Assembly (NCBI RefSeq): GCF_018101125.2
Contig: NZ_JAELVF020000001.1
Coordinates: 3,344,079 to 3,408,078, forward strand
Source of the DNA: Streptomyces tardus
GTDB lineage: Bacteria > Actinomycetota > Actinomycetes > Streptomycetales > Streptomycetaceae
Direction: 5' to 3'
Length of the DNA: 64,000 bases
A program made the translations under genes and the position numbers. Numbering within the stretch: position 1 is the first letter of the stretch; the number at the start of each line of letters is the position of its first letter. The notes below the pieces were generated by a model. That model was not told where the DNA came from, searched no databases, and saw nothing but the letters and a program-made list of their open reading frames with translations. Of the stretch, positions 51,464 to 59,622 are shown one piece after another.

Positions 51464-53341
51464 ATGAACGGTCCGTCCGAACCCACCGCGCGTGACGACG
51501 GCGACACGGACGCGGATGTACTGGTCATCGGCTACGGTCCCGTCGGCCAGGCCCTGTCCGTACTGCTGGCGCAGCACGGTTGGCGGGTGACGGTTCTCGA
51601 GCGGCAGCCGCGTCCCTACCCGCTGCCGCGCGCCGTGGCCTTCGACGGTCAGGCGTCCCGCCTGCTGGCCGCGGCCGGCGTGGCCGACCGCATCCGGCCG
51701 ATCACCGAGCCCTCGCCCGACTACGTGGTGGCGAACGCCGCGGGCGGCGAGCTGCTCCGCTTCGAGCTGCGGCCCGAGGGGTACCACGGCTGGCCGGACT
51801 CCACCTCCGTGCACCAGCCGAGCCTGGAGGCCGCGTTGGCGGAGCGCGCCGGCGAACTGCCGGGCCTGCGGGTGGAGTGGGGCCGCCGGGCCGTGCTCGC
51901 GACCGACCTGGGCGAGACCGTCGAAGTGGTCACCGAGGACGTCCACAGCGGCGAGCGAAGTGCCTCGCGCGCGCGGTGGGTCGTGGGCAGCGACGGTGCG
52001 AACAGCTTCCTGCGCGACCGACTCGGCGTCGGCTGCGAGGACTTCGGCTTCTCGCTGGACTGGATGGCGTGCGACGTCGTGCCCCGGCGGGCCGAGGACT
52101 TCCCGCCGCTCAACCTCCAGATCGCCGATCCGGCACGCCCCCGGGTGGCGGTCTCCGCCGGACCGGGCCACCGTCGCTGGGAGTTCATGCGGCTTCCCGA
52201 CGAGGACCCCGCGGAGTTCGCCACCGAGGAGAACGCCTGGCGGCTGCTGGCGCAGTTCGGCGCCACCCCGGCCAACGCCGCACTTGACCGCCACACCGTC
52301 TACACCTTCGCCGGGCGCAACGCCGAGCGGTGGCGGATCGGCCGCATGCTGCTGGCCGGCGACGCGGCCCACCAGATGCCGCCGTTCGCCGGCCAGGGAA
52401 TGTGCTCCGGATTCCGCGACGCGGCCAACCTCGCGTGGAAGCTCGACCTGGTGCTGCGCGGTACGGCCGCCGAACGCCTCCTCGACACCTACGAGGAGGA
52501 ACGCCGCGCTCAGGTGCGGTACTCCATCGGACTGTCGGTGCAACTGGGCAGGATCATCTGCGAGATCGAGCCGGCGCGGGCCGAGGAGCGGGACCGGGCC
52601 ATGCTCCGGCCGCCGACCGGGGACGCAGGGACGGCTGGTGCGTCAGGGGCTGCGAGTACCGAGGGTGCGGCAGGTACGGCGGGTGTGGCAGGTGTAGCAG
52701 GTACGCCAGGTACGCCAGGTACGGCTGGGGAGGCGTCCCGGTCCGGTGGGCCCGGCGAGACGGGTGCGGCCCGGCCGCCGGCCCACGGCGCTCGCCCGCC
52801 GGGCGAGACGCTGGGACGGGGATTCTTCTTCCGGGGAGGCGGGGCGCCCGCCGGTCTGCTGGCCGGCCAGGCACGGCTCGCCGGGCCCGGCGGTGCCGGG
52901 ACGGCCGCGCCGGCGGACGAGGTGCTGGGCGAGGGGTTCGTCCTGCTCTGCGCCCCGGAGCTGGTACACGGGGTGGAGCCGGAGCTGCTGGAGGAGCTGC
53001 GGCTCATCGGTGGCCGCGCGGTGACCGTACGGCCCGCCGACGGTCGGGCGGACGGCGGCGCCGTACCGCGGGAGTCGGACAGCCTCCTCGACATTGACGG
53101 CTTCTACCTGCCGTGGCTGGCCTCGCTCGGCGCCCGCGCGGTGCTGGTGCGGCCGGACCACTACGTGTACGGGGCCGCGTCCGACGCGGAAGGAGTCGCC
53201 GCACTGCTCCGCGACCTGACGGCCCGGCTGACGGCCTCCGAGGACGTCGACGGCGGCGACAGGGGCGGCGGCGACAGGGGCGGCGGCGACAGCAGTGACG
53301 ACAGCGGTGACGAGGTGCCGGAGCCCCCGGCGCGCGGCTGA
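51464..53341 (+). CDS. FAD-dependent aromatic hydroxylase (MhpA/PheA-like), with low-complexity insert
   Basis: This 625-residue flavoprotein has VIGYGPVGQALSVLLAQHGW (dinucleotide fold), VVGSDGANSFLRDRLG and LLAGDAAHQMPPFAGQGMCSGFRDAANLAWKL, then the thioredoxin-like C-terminal domain of phenol and 3-hydroxyphenylpropionate hydroxylases (FVLLCAPELVHGV, RAVLVRPDHYVYGAA). Residues about 385-445 are an Ala/Gly/Thr/Pro repeat insert absent from usual relatives, and the C-terminus repeats GGDRGGGDRGGGDS. ATG 51464 is used. It is divergent from the precursor and probably hydroxylates the aromatic group or the peptide. Confidence 0.85.
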   Translation: MNGPSEPTARDDGDTDADVLVIGYGPVGQALSVLLAQHGWRVTVLERQPRPYPLPRAVAFDGQASRLLAAAGVADRIRPITEPSPDYVVANAAGGELLRFELRPEGYHGWPDSTSVHQPSLEAALAERAGELPGLRVEWGRRAVLATDLGETVEVVTEDVHSGERSASRARWVVGSDGANSFLRDRLGVGCEDFGFSLDWMACDVVPRRAEDFPPLNLQIADPARPRVAVSAGPGHRRWEFMRLPDEDPAEFATEENAWRLLAQFGATPANAALDRHTVYTFAGRNAERWRIGRMLLAGDAAHQMPPFAGQGMCSGFRDAANLAWKLDLVLRGTAAERLLDTYEEERRAQVRYSIGLSVQLGRIICEIEPARAEERDRAMLRPPTGDAGTAGASGAASTEGAAGTAGVAGVAGTPGTPGTAGEASRSGGPGETGAARPPAHGARPPGETLGRGFFFRGGGAPAGLLAGQARLAGPGGAGTAAPADEVLGEGFVLLCAPELVHGVEPELLEELRLIGGRAVTVRPADGRADGGAVPRESDSLLDIDGFYLPWLASLGARAVLVRPDHYVYGAASDAEGVAALLRDLTARLTASEDVDGGDRGGGDRGGGDSSDDSGDEVPEPPARG

Positions 53342-53501
53342 CCCGCGCCGTACCGCCCCCGCCCTCCCCGCCGGCACGGCCCGTACCGCTCGTCCGGCCG
53401 CTGCCCGTCCGGCAGCCGTACCGCTCCCGCGCGGCGCGGGCCGGTCGCCGTGCGCGGAAGGCCGGCCGTGCGGCGGTGGGGCCCGACGGGGCCCGGTGGG
53501 C

Positions 53502-54239
53502 TCAGCGGAACCTGCGGCCCTCGTCGCGACGGTAGGCGAAGACGGCCAGCGCGCCGAAGAACAGGGTCCACACCACGAAGGAGACGATCGCGACCGGGTT
53601 GACGTCGAAGTCCCCGACGGTGGCCCACATCAACTCGACCGCGCCACGGGCCGGTACGAACGGTGCGATGGTCTGGATGAAACCGGGCTCCTCGCCGGGG
53701 GTGCTCAGCAGACCGGCGGCGAACGCCATCGGCAGGAAGATCAACTGCACCACGGCGAGCGCGGCCTTGGTCGACATGAGGTAGCCGATCGACAGGCCCA
53801 TCATCGTGAACGGCAGCGAGGTGATCAGGACCGCGAAGATCGCCAGGACGAAGTCGAGGGGTGCGATGGTGGCCGGGGTGAACAGCGCCGCGATGATCAC
53901 GACCGGTATCAGCGAGAGCATCATCATCGTGACGCCGGTCAGGATGCGGCTGGTGAACTGCACGGCCGGGCCCATGGGGAGCGTACGGGTGTACGGGTCC
54001 CACGGCTGCGCGCGGTCGTCGGAGACCCCGGTGCCGTGGCCGAAGAGGTTGCTGATCATGGTCGCGAAGACCACCATCGACGCGGTGGCGAGGGTCGCAC
54101 CGGTCGGGTTGTCCCGCGTGTTGGGCACGACGAAGAAGACCAGGGACGCCGCGGGGAAGAAGGCCGCGCCCAGGATCGCGACCGGGATGCGGAACAGCTG
54201 GAGCAGCTGGTAGCGGGTGTGGGTGAGGGCGAGGTTCAT
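53502..54239 (-). CDS. ABC-2 type transporter permease, RiPP export/immunity
   Basis: This 245-residue membrane protein has six hydrophobic segments of the ABC-2 type (FFPAASLVFFVVP, TASMVVFATMISNLFG, ILTGVTMMMLSLIPVVIIAAL, FVLAIFAVLITSLPFTMMGLSIGYLM, AVVQLIFLPMAFAAGLLS, PVAIVSFVVWTLFFGALAVFAY). Together with the ATPase just upstream it would export the mature product or confer self-resistance. ATG 54239 lies 17 bases after the ATPase stop. Confidence 0.88.
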   Translation of the reverse strand: MNLALTHTRYQLLQLFRIPVAILGAAFFPAASLVFFVVPNTRDNPTGATLATASMVVFATMISNLFGHGTGVSDDRAQPWDPYTRTLPMGPAVQFTSRILTGVTMMMLSLIPVVIIAALFTPATIAPLDFVLAIFAVLITSLPFTMMGLSIGYLMSTKAALAVVQLIFLPMAFAAGLLSTPGEEPGFIQTIAPFVPARGAVELMWATVGDFDVNPVAIVSFVVWTLFFGALAVFAYRRDEGRRFR

Positions 54240-54256
54240 GGTGGCAGCGCTTTCGG

Positions 54257-55177
54257 TTAGGAACGGGAGATCGTCAGGAAGGCTTCTTCGAGCGTGGCCT
54301 GTTGGACCTCCAGGCCGGAGAAAGCCACGTCCGACCGCACCAGCGACCTGATCAGTTGGTCCGCGTCGTGGGTCATCAGATGGATGCGCTTGTCGATGCG
54401 CTCCTCGCTGATGACACCGGGCAGTTCGGGGAGCTTCTCGGCCACCATGCTCACCCGCTGGACGTGGGCGAGGCCGCGCACCGCCTCGACGGTGTCGTCG
54501 GCGAGCACCTCGCCGTTGCCCATGACGACGACCCGCTGGGCCAGCGCCTCGACCTCCTCCAGGTAGTGGGTCGTCAGCAGCACCGTGCCGCCCTGGCTGT
54601 GGAAGTTGCGGATGTGGTCCCACAGCAGCCGCCGCGACTCCACGTCCAGGCCCGTGGTCGGCTCGTCGAGCACGACGAGCCGCGGCTTGCCCACGAAGGC
54701 GAGGGCCAGCGCGAGGCGCCGCTTCTGACCGCCGGACAGTCCGCCGCACTGGCGCTTGGCGAACTCCTCCAGGCCCAGCCGGACGAGGAGTTCGTCGCGG
54801 TTCTCGGGGTCGGGGTAGTGGGCGGCGACGAGGTCCACGGCCTCGGCCACCTTGAGGGTGGCCGGCACGCCGGTCTCCTGGAGCGTCATGCCGAGCCGCA
54901 GGCGGTTGGCGGGCACGGCGGGGTCGCCGCCGAAGAGCTCGACCCTGCCGGCGGAGGGCTTGCGCAGCCCCACCAGAGTGTTGAGAAGAGTGGACTTGCC
55001 CGCGCCGTTCGGTCCGAGCAGGCCGATCAACTCGCCCTCGCGCACGGTGAAGTCGACCTCGTTGAGGGCGACGGTGTCGCCGTAGCGCCGGGTCAGTCCG
55101 ATCGCCCTGGCGATGACCTCCCGACCGTCGTCGGGTGTCTCGGGCCGGGTCTGCACGGCCGTCTGGTTGCTGGTCAC
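54257..55177 (-). CDS. ABC transporter ATP-binding protein, RiPP export/immunity
   Basis: This 306-residue ATPase has Walker A LLGPNGAGKSTLLN, signature GGLSGGQKRRLALALAF, Walker B RLVVLDEPTTGLD and switch His in LLTTHYLEEVE, followed by the C-terminal extension typical of drug and lantibiotic exporters (DrrA/CcmA type). GTG 55177 overlaps the stop of the SpaB_C gene (GTGA); AAGGAG is only two bases before it, so re-initiation is likely. Confidence 0.9.
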   Translation of the reverse strand: MTSNQTAVQTRPETPDDGREVIARAIGLTRRYGDTVALNEVDFTVREGELIGLLGPNGAGKSTLLNTLVGLRKPSAGRVELFGGDPAVPANRLRLGMTLQETGVPATLKVAEAVDLVAAHYPDPENRDELLVRLGLEEFAKRQCGGLSGGQKRRLALALAFVGKPRLVVLDEPTTGLDVESRRLLWDHIRNFHSQGGTVLLTTHYLEEVEALAQRVVVMGNGEVLADDTVEAVRGLAHVQRVSMVAEKLPELPGVISEERIDKRIHLMTHDADQLIRSLVRSDVAFSGLEVQQATLEEAFLTISRS

Positions 55178-56172
55178 TGCTGCTCCTTGTGAAGGGGGTG
55201 TGCCTTGCCCTGCGGAATGTCGGGGATCGCGGGGCCCGGGAAGAGGTTGGACAGCCGCGCGTACGTCTGGATCTCCTCGGTCACGTGCAGCGCGAGTCTG
55301 TTGTGCAGCATGTGGACGTGGGAGGAGACGACCTGTCCCGCGTGCAGTTCGGTGTGCTCCCGCACGTCGGCGGCCAGTTCGCGCAGCGCGTCCCGCCAGG
55401 GGCCGAGCGGGCCCGGGTCCTCGGGCAGCGCCGTCGCCGGTACGGTCGCCAGGCTCAGCCGGTCCAACTGCTGGTCGGAGTACCCGAGTCCGGCCGCCCA
55501 GGCGCGCCAGGAGTGCAGACCCAGGGCGTAGAAGACGGCCTCGTCGTCCTCGCCGAGAGCCTGCCCGGCCGCCCTGGTGGCGCGCAGCGCCAGCATCGCC
55601 CGGGCGCCGGAGGAGGGTTCGCGCCGCAGGAAGGCCAGGCACAACTGGCTGGAGAGCTGGAAGAGCCGCTCGGTGGCGGGCATCAGCTCCCGTCCTCCGT
55701 AGCGCTCGTACTCCGGGTGGTAGGCGAAGCGGTGCGCCCCGGGCGGGAGCAGGCCGCTCACCTCGTCATGGGTGGGACGGTCGCCGACGGCGGCCAGCCG
55801 GGCGGCGGCCGACTCGTACTCCTCCGGGCGCAGCCGCTCCTCTTCCCCGCGCGGCTCGCCGGCGGTGGCCAGGGCCTCGGTGAGCACCTTCTCGACCCGG
55901 TCCGCCTCGTCCTCCGCCAGATCGCGGAGTCGGAGGCGCACATGCGGTCCGCCGTGCCAGTACCGGATGAAGAACCACGGTCTGCCGGGCACCGAGGCGA
56001 CCGCGGGGGCGACCACCTCGGTCACCACGCGGTCGCGGGCGCTCCGTTCGTCGGTGTCCAGGTGCAGGTGCCAGGCGTGCCAGTGGGCGTCCGGCTCCTT
56101 GTTCACCGGCCCGGCGAAGGCGGTGCCCGGCACGGTCTCCTCGTCGGCGGTCGGCCGTGACGTGTGCTCCAT
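55174..56172 (-). CDS. Thiopeptide-type SpaB_C protein (glutamate elimination or pyridine cyclase)
   Basis: This 332-residue protein is a stand-alone C-terminal LanB domain. In thiopeptide clusters such proteins either remove glutamate from glutamyl-Ser/Thr to give dehydro-residues (TbtC type) or join two dehydroalanines into a pyridine (TbtD type). Elimination-domain landmarks are kept: WFFIRYWHGGPHVRLRLRD, the YHPEYERYGG block and SSHVHMLHNRLAL with a His at the place of the lantibiotic dehydratase catalytic His. This favours elimination, but the two roles are not safely separated by eye. ATG 56172 follows GGGAG. Only one such gene is inside the window. Confidence 0.88.
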   Translation of the reverse strand: MEHTSRPTADEETVPGTAFAGPVNKEPDAHWHAWHLHLDTDERSARDRVVTEVVAPAVASVPGRPWFFIRYWHGGPHVRLRLRDLAEDEADRVEKVLTEALATAGEPRGEEERLRPEEYESAAARLAAVGDRPTHDEVSGLLPPGAHRFAYHPEYERYGGRELMPATERLFQLSSQLCLAFLRREPSSGARAMLALRATRAAGQALGEDDEAVFYALGLHSWRAWAAGLGYSDQQLDRLSLATVPATALPEDPGPLGPWRDALRELAADVREHTELHAGQVVSSHVHMLHNRLALHVTEEIQTYARLSNLFPGPAIPDIPQGKAHPLHKEQQ

Positions 56173-56183
56173 CGCTCTCTCCC

Positions 56184-57701
56184 TCACAGCCTCAGGTCGT
56201 ACATCGGCCCGCTGAACCGCGGGGTTCCGGTGATGACGGCGCAGAGCACCATCTCGTCGGTGTCCAGACCGAGCAGCCGCTGCGCCGGAACCTCCTGGAA
56301 CGCCCGTGCCGGCCGGGCGTACAGGCCGCTCGCCGCGGCGGCCAGCCCGACGCCCTGGGCGGCCCAACCGGCCGCGTACTGGGCGGCGGTGAAGGCTCCG
56401 GGGCCGAAGCGTTCCACCAGGGCCCTCGGGTGTGCCGAGAGGAACCACACCGCGGTCGCGTGCCGGATGTCACCCCCGTTGTAGGGGTCGACCCGGTAGG
56501 CGTAGTGGCCCTCCAGCTCCTCGGGAGCGCCGGAGCGGGCCTCCAGCAGCGAGGGTTCGCCGTCGTGCAGGCGGTACACCCCGTCGGCGTGGCCCTCGAC
56601 GTCCTGGAGGACGCCGGTGATCCGCACCTCGTCCCACACCGCGGCGAGCGTGTCGCCCGGCGGCGGTACGGTCAGCCAGCGCGCGGCTGCCTCCAGCACC
56701 TCCGGGGAGACCGTGCGGCGGCGTCCGCTCATGCCGTACAGCCCGCGCGGCATCCGGCCCGCGCTGCGGCGCCACAGCACCTCGGCCCAGGAGGTCGCGG
56801 TCTGCGGGAGGTGCTCCGGCACCGCCGGGCCCAGGGGCTCCGAGAGGCCGAAGTCCTGGGCCCTGTTGAGGGTGACCGTCTCCGCCAGCACGGGATCGGA
56901 GACCCGTTCCGGAGGCAGCGGGTCCGGCACTGCGGAGGCGGCGGCACCGGGCGACGAGCCGTCGCCGGTCAGCTCCACCGCCAGCGGCAGCGTCCACTCC
57001 TCGTGCGGGGACAGGCCCAGCGCGTCCAGGTCGCGGCGGGCGCCCGGCCCGGGCAGGCGCAGCCGTCCGGAGAGGCCGAACAGCTCCATGCCGAGGCACA
57101 ACTGGCGCAGGTTGATGCCGAGTTCGAGGTTGACCAGAGTGCCGCGGAACCACCGGTAGGAGTCCGGGAGGCGGGTGTACCGGCCCGCGAGGAGCACCTC
57201 CCGGCCCCCGGCCGCCGTACCGTCTCCGTCCAGCCCGGTCAGTGCGTGCCGGTACGGGTCGAGGACCTGTGCGCGCCCACCGTCCCGCACGAACACCTGC
57301 ACCGGGAACTTCGCCCGGACCGACGGGTAGCCGCGGTGGTCGTTGAACGGGTTCTCCGGCTCCTTGCGCTGGATTCCGAAACCGGTGACCAGCGCGTGTC
57401 CGAGCGCGGTCGAGGCGTCCGGAGCGGTCGCCGGCCGGACGGCCGGATGCGCGGCGTGCTCCAGCAGCTCCGAGGTGCCCGGCGGCAGCGGCACCGAGGT
57501 CCCGCCGCGCGCCGACTCCGGCAGCGCGGGCGCGACCTCGGTGTCCGGCCGCGGTACGGCGAGGTGGTCGCGCTGTGCGGCCGGCGGCCAGTCGGCCCCG
57601 GTCGCGTGGGCGAACCAGCGCACGTCGCGGGACATGATGTCGACGTCCGCCGGTACCGGCGGTTCGGCCGGCGGGCCGCCGTGCTCGGTCGCTTGGGTCA
57701 T
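56184..57701 (-). CDS. SagB-type azoline dehydrogenase (TbtE/TclN-like)
   Basis: This 505-residue FMN-dependent nitroreductase-fold enzyme oxidises thiazolines and oxazolines to thiazoles and oxazoles. It has the two-part layout of thiopeptide oxidases: an N-terminal domain with PFNDHRGYPSVRAKFPVQVFV and RWFRGTLVNLELGINLRQLCLG, and a C-terminal domain with GLYGMSGRRRTVSPE, WFLSAHPRALVERFGPGAF and AAQYAAGWAAQGVGLAAAASGLYARPARAF, the flavin-binding helix. It ends PRFSGPMYDLRL. It lies 10 bases after the YcaO gene and 11 before the SpaB_C gene, in one operon. Confidence 0.88.
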   Translation of the reverse strand: MTQATEHGGPPAEPPVPADVDIMSRDVRWFAHATGADWPPAAQRDHLAVPRPDTEVAPALPESARGGTSVPLPPGTSELLEHAAHPAVRPATAPDASTALGHALVTGFGIQRKEPENPFNDHRGYPSVRAKFPVQVFVRDGGRAQVLDPYRHALTGLDGDGTAAGGREVLLAGRYTRLPDSYRWFRGTLVNLELGINLRQLCLGMELFGLSGRLRLPGPGARRDLDALGLSPHEEWTLPLAVELTGDGSSPGAAASAVPDPLPPERVSDPVLAETVTLNRAQDFGLSEPLGPAVPEHLPQTATSWAEVLWRRSAGRMPRGLYGMSGRRRTVSPEVLEAAARWLTVPPPGDTLAAVWDEVRITGVLQDVEGHADGVYRLHDGEPSLLEARSGAPEELEGHYAYRVDPYNGGDIRHATAVWFLSAHPRALVERFGPGAFTAAQYAAGWAAQGVGLAAAASGLYARPARAFQEVPAQRLLGLDTDEMVLCAVITGTPRFSGPMYDLRL

Positions 57702-57711
57702 ACGGGCTCCG

Positions 57712-59622
57712 TCAGGGGAAAGGGTGCGGGTCGTACGGCACCGGCCGGTGCTCGCTGGGGGTGCCGGCCAGGGCCGCCGTCAGGCGCGGCAGGCCCGTCA
57801 GCCGCTGCTGGGCGTGGCCGAAGCACATCGGGACGATGCCGGGCACCGTGGCCTTGGCAGCGGCCAGACCGAGGTCGGTGTGGTCCCGGGTCGACTGGTC
57901 GACCAGCACGATCCGGTCCAGCCCCGCCTGCGCGTACAGGCCGCGGACGAAGTCCAGCGCGCCGCGCACTTCGCCCCGTGCGGCCCGTACGGCACGTCCC
58001 GGCCAGTCGGGGAACGCCTCGTCCAGCGCGACGCGCGGTCCGCCGAGGACGGCCGTCGCCCGCTCGCGCGCCTCCGGCAGGGCGTAGAGCCGGATGTGGT
58101 GGTCGAGTTCGTCGACCAGCCAGGGGTCCTCCAGCATCCGCTCGGCCTCCGCGCGATCCCAGCCCAGGGGGTCGGTGACGATCTGGCCCAGCTCCCACAG
58201 CGCGCCGCGCAGCGCGGAGCGGGGGTCGAGCCCCGACCCGGCCGCGGTGAAGGTGGCGGGGAAGACCTCCCGGCCGTTGACCGCGAGCGCCCAGACCACG
58301 GGCACGTCGATGTCCTGGGTGGCCCGGAGCAGGTGTACGCGGAAACCGCGGGACTCGATGAGTTCGAGCAGGCGCCGGGAGACCCGGTCGTCGATCGAGG
58401 CGTGCACGATCTCCGGCAGCGGGGCGGCCCGGTGGAAGCTCAGCAGGAAGGCGTCGCGCTCGGCCAGCTCCAGCAGCGAGTGCAGCGCCGCCTCCTCCAG
58501 GCTCGAACCGAGCGCGCAGCCGCTGGAGGACTCCTGGTAGAGGTGCTGCCTCGGGGCGGCTCCGTGCCGGCGGGCGCCGCGGTGGTCGCCGCGGTAGCGG
58601 TAGTCGTACTGGTAGAAGCCGATCTCCGCGGGGATCAGGGCGGGTTGGCGGGTGTCCAGGTCGTGGCCCCAGACCCAGTCCATCCGGGTCGTCTCCGTCA
58701 CTTGCGCGATCCGGGCGGCGGGGTGTGCCGCCTGCTCCTGCGTGTACTCGCCGAACGCGGCGGGCGCCACCGTCTCGACGCCGGCCGCGACCAGCTCGGC
58801 GTGGGTCAGATCCGCGACCACCGGCGCCTGGTACGGGAAGCCGGACATCCGCTCGTACGCCTCCAGGATCGCGATCGGATCGGCGGCGGCGAACGAGGAC
58901 TCCCTGGCGTACCCCATGGCGATGGCGTCGGGCAGTACGGCCATGCTCATCGCGAACGGGGCCAGGTGCTCCCGCTGAGCGGCGAGGACCGGACCGAAAC
59001 GCGGGTCCACCACCCGGCGGCGCAGCGCGTCGCGGCGCAGCAGCCGGGAACCCTCGGCCGCCCGGCCGGGGTTGTCGCCGGTGGGACGCTCGTGCAGGAC
59101 CAGCGGGGGCGGCGGTGCGTGCGGCGGCCGGTCCGGGACCTTCGGAGCGCACAGCGGGCAGTCGAAGTGCCGCACGACGCGGTGGCGTCGGACGCCGCGG
59201 TCACCGATGGCGTACAACTCGCCGGGCAGCAGCGGGCGTTCGGCCAGCTGCGCCACGGCAGCCCGCACCAGCTCGGGCAGGAACGGCCGCCGCGGCGCCA
59301 CGCGCGCGGTGGCCGCGCCGAGGTCGCCCATGAGCGGGTGCTGCACGGCGACGCGGGTGCGCACCTCGGCGCAGCCCGCGCAGCCGGAATCCGTGCCGGG
59401 CACCCGCAGCGGGCCCACCAGCACCTCGTCCTCGTGGATCCGGATCGACAGGTGCTCCCGGTCGCCCGCGGCGAGCAACTGCTCGCGCTCACGGTCCAGT
59501 TGCCACCCCACGGTGACGGACACCGAGCCGCCGGCCGGCACGCGCAGCGGTTCGAGGGCCCAGCGCCACTCCTCGGGCAGTGCCTCGTGCGGGACGGGGA
59601 GCGCGTCCGGTGCCACGGTCAT
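57712..59622 (-). CDS. YcaO azoline cyclodehydratase with E1-like N-terminal domain
   Basis: This 636-residue enzyme uses ATP to cyclise Cys, Ser and Thr of the precursor into azolines. The N-terminal part has two CxxC pairs (Cys81/84 and Cys155/158), the zinc tetrathiolate of E1-like domains. The YcaO domain has SSSGCALGSSLEEAALHSLLELAERDAFLLSFHR, the ATP/Mg-binding helix with Glu and Arg, and RSALRGALWELGQIV. The C-terminus PVPYDPHPFP is the Pro-rich tail that completes the active site in azole-forming YcaO proteins. ATG 59622 overlaps the previous stop (ATGA). Confidence 0.93.
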   Translation of the reverse strand: MTVAPDALPVPHEALPEEWRWALEPLRVPAGGSVSVTVGWQLDREREQLLAAGDREHLSIRIHEDEVLVGPLRVPGTDSGCAGCAEVRTRVAVQHPLMGDLGAATARVAPRRPFLPELVRAAVAQLAERPLLPGELYAIGDRGVRRHRVVRHFDCPLCAPKVPDRPPHAPPPPLVLHERPTGDNPGRAAEGSRLLRRDALRRRVVDPRFGPVLAAQREHLAPFAMSMAVLPDAIAMGYARESSFAAADPIAILEAYERMSGFPYQAPVVADLTHAELVAAGVETVAPAAFGEYTQEQAAHPAARIAQVTETTRMDWVWGHDLDTRQPALIPAEIGFYQYDYRYRGDHRGARRHGAAPRQHLYQESSSGCALGSSLEEAALHSLLELAERDAFLLSFHRAAPLPEIVHASIDDRVSRRLLELIESRGFRVHLLRATQDIDVPVVWALAVNGREVFPATFTAAGSGLDPRSALRGALWELGQIVTDPLGWDRAEAERMLEDPWLVDELDHHIRLYALPEARERATAVLGGPRVALDEAFPDWPGRAVRAARGEVRGALDFVRGLYAQAGLDRIVLVDQSTRDHTDLGLAAAKATVPGIVPMCFGHAQQRLTGLPRLTAALAGTPSEHRPVPYDPHPFP

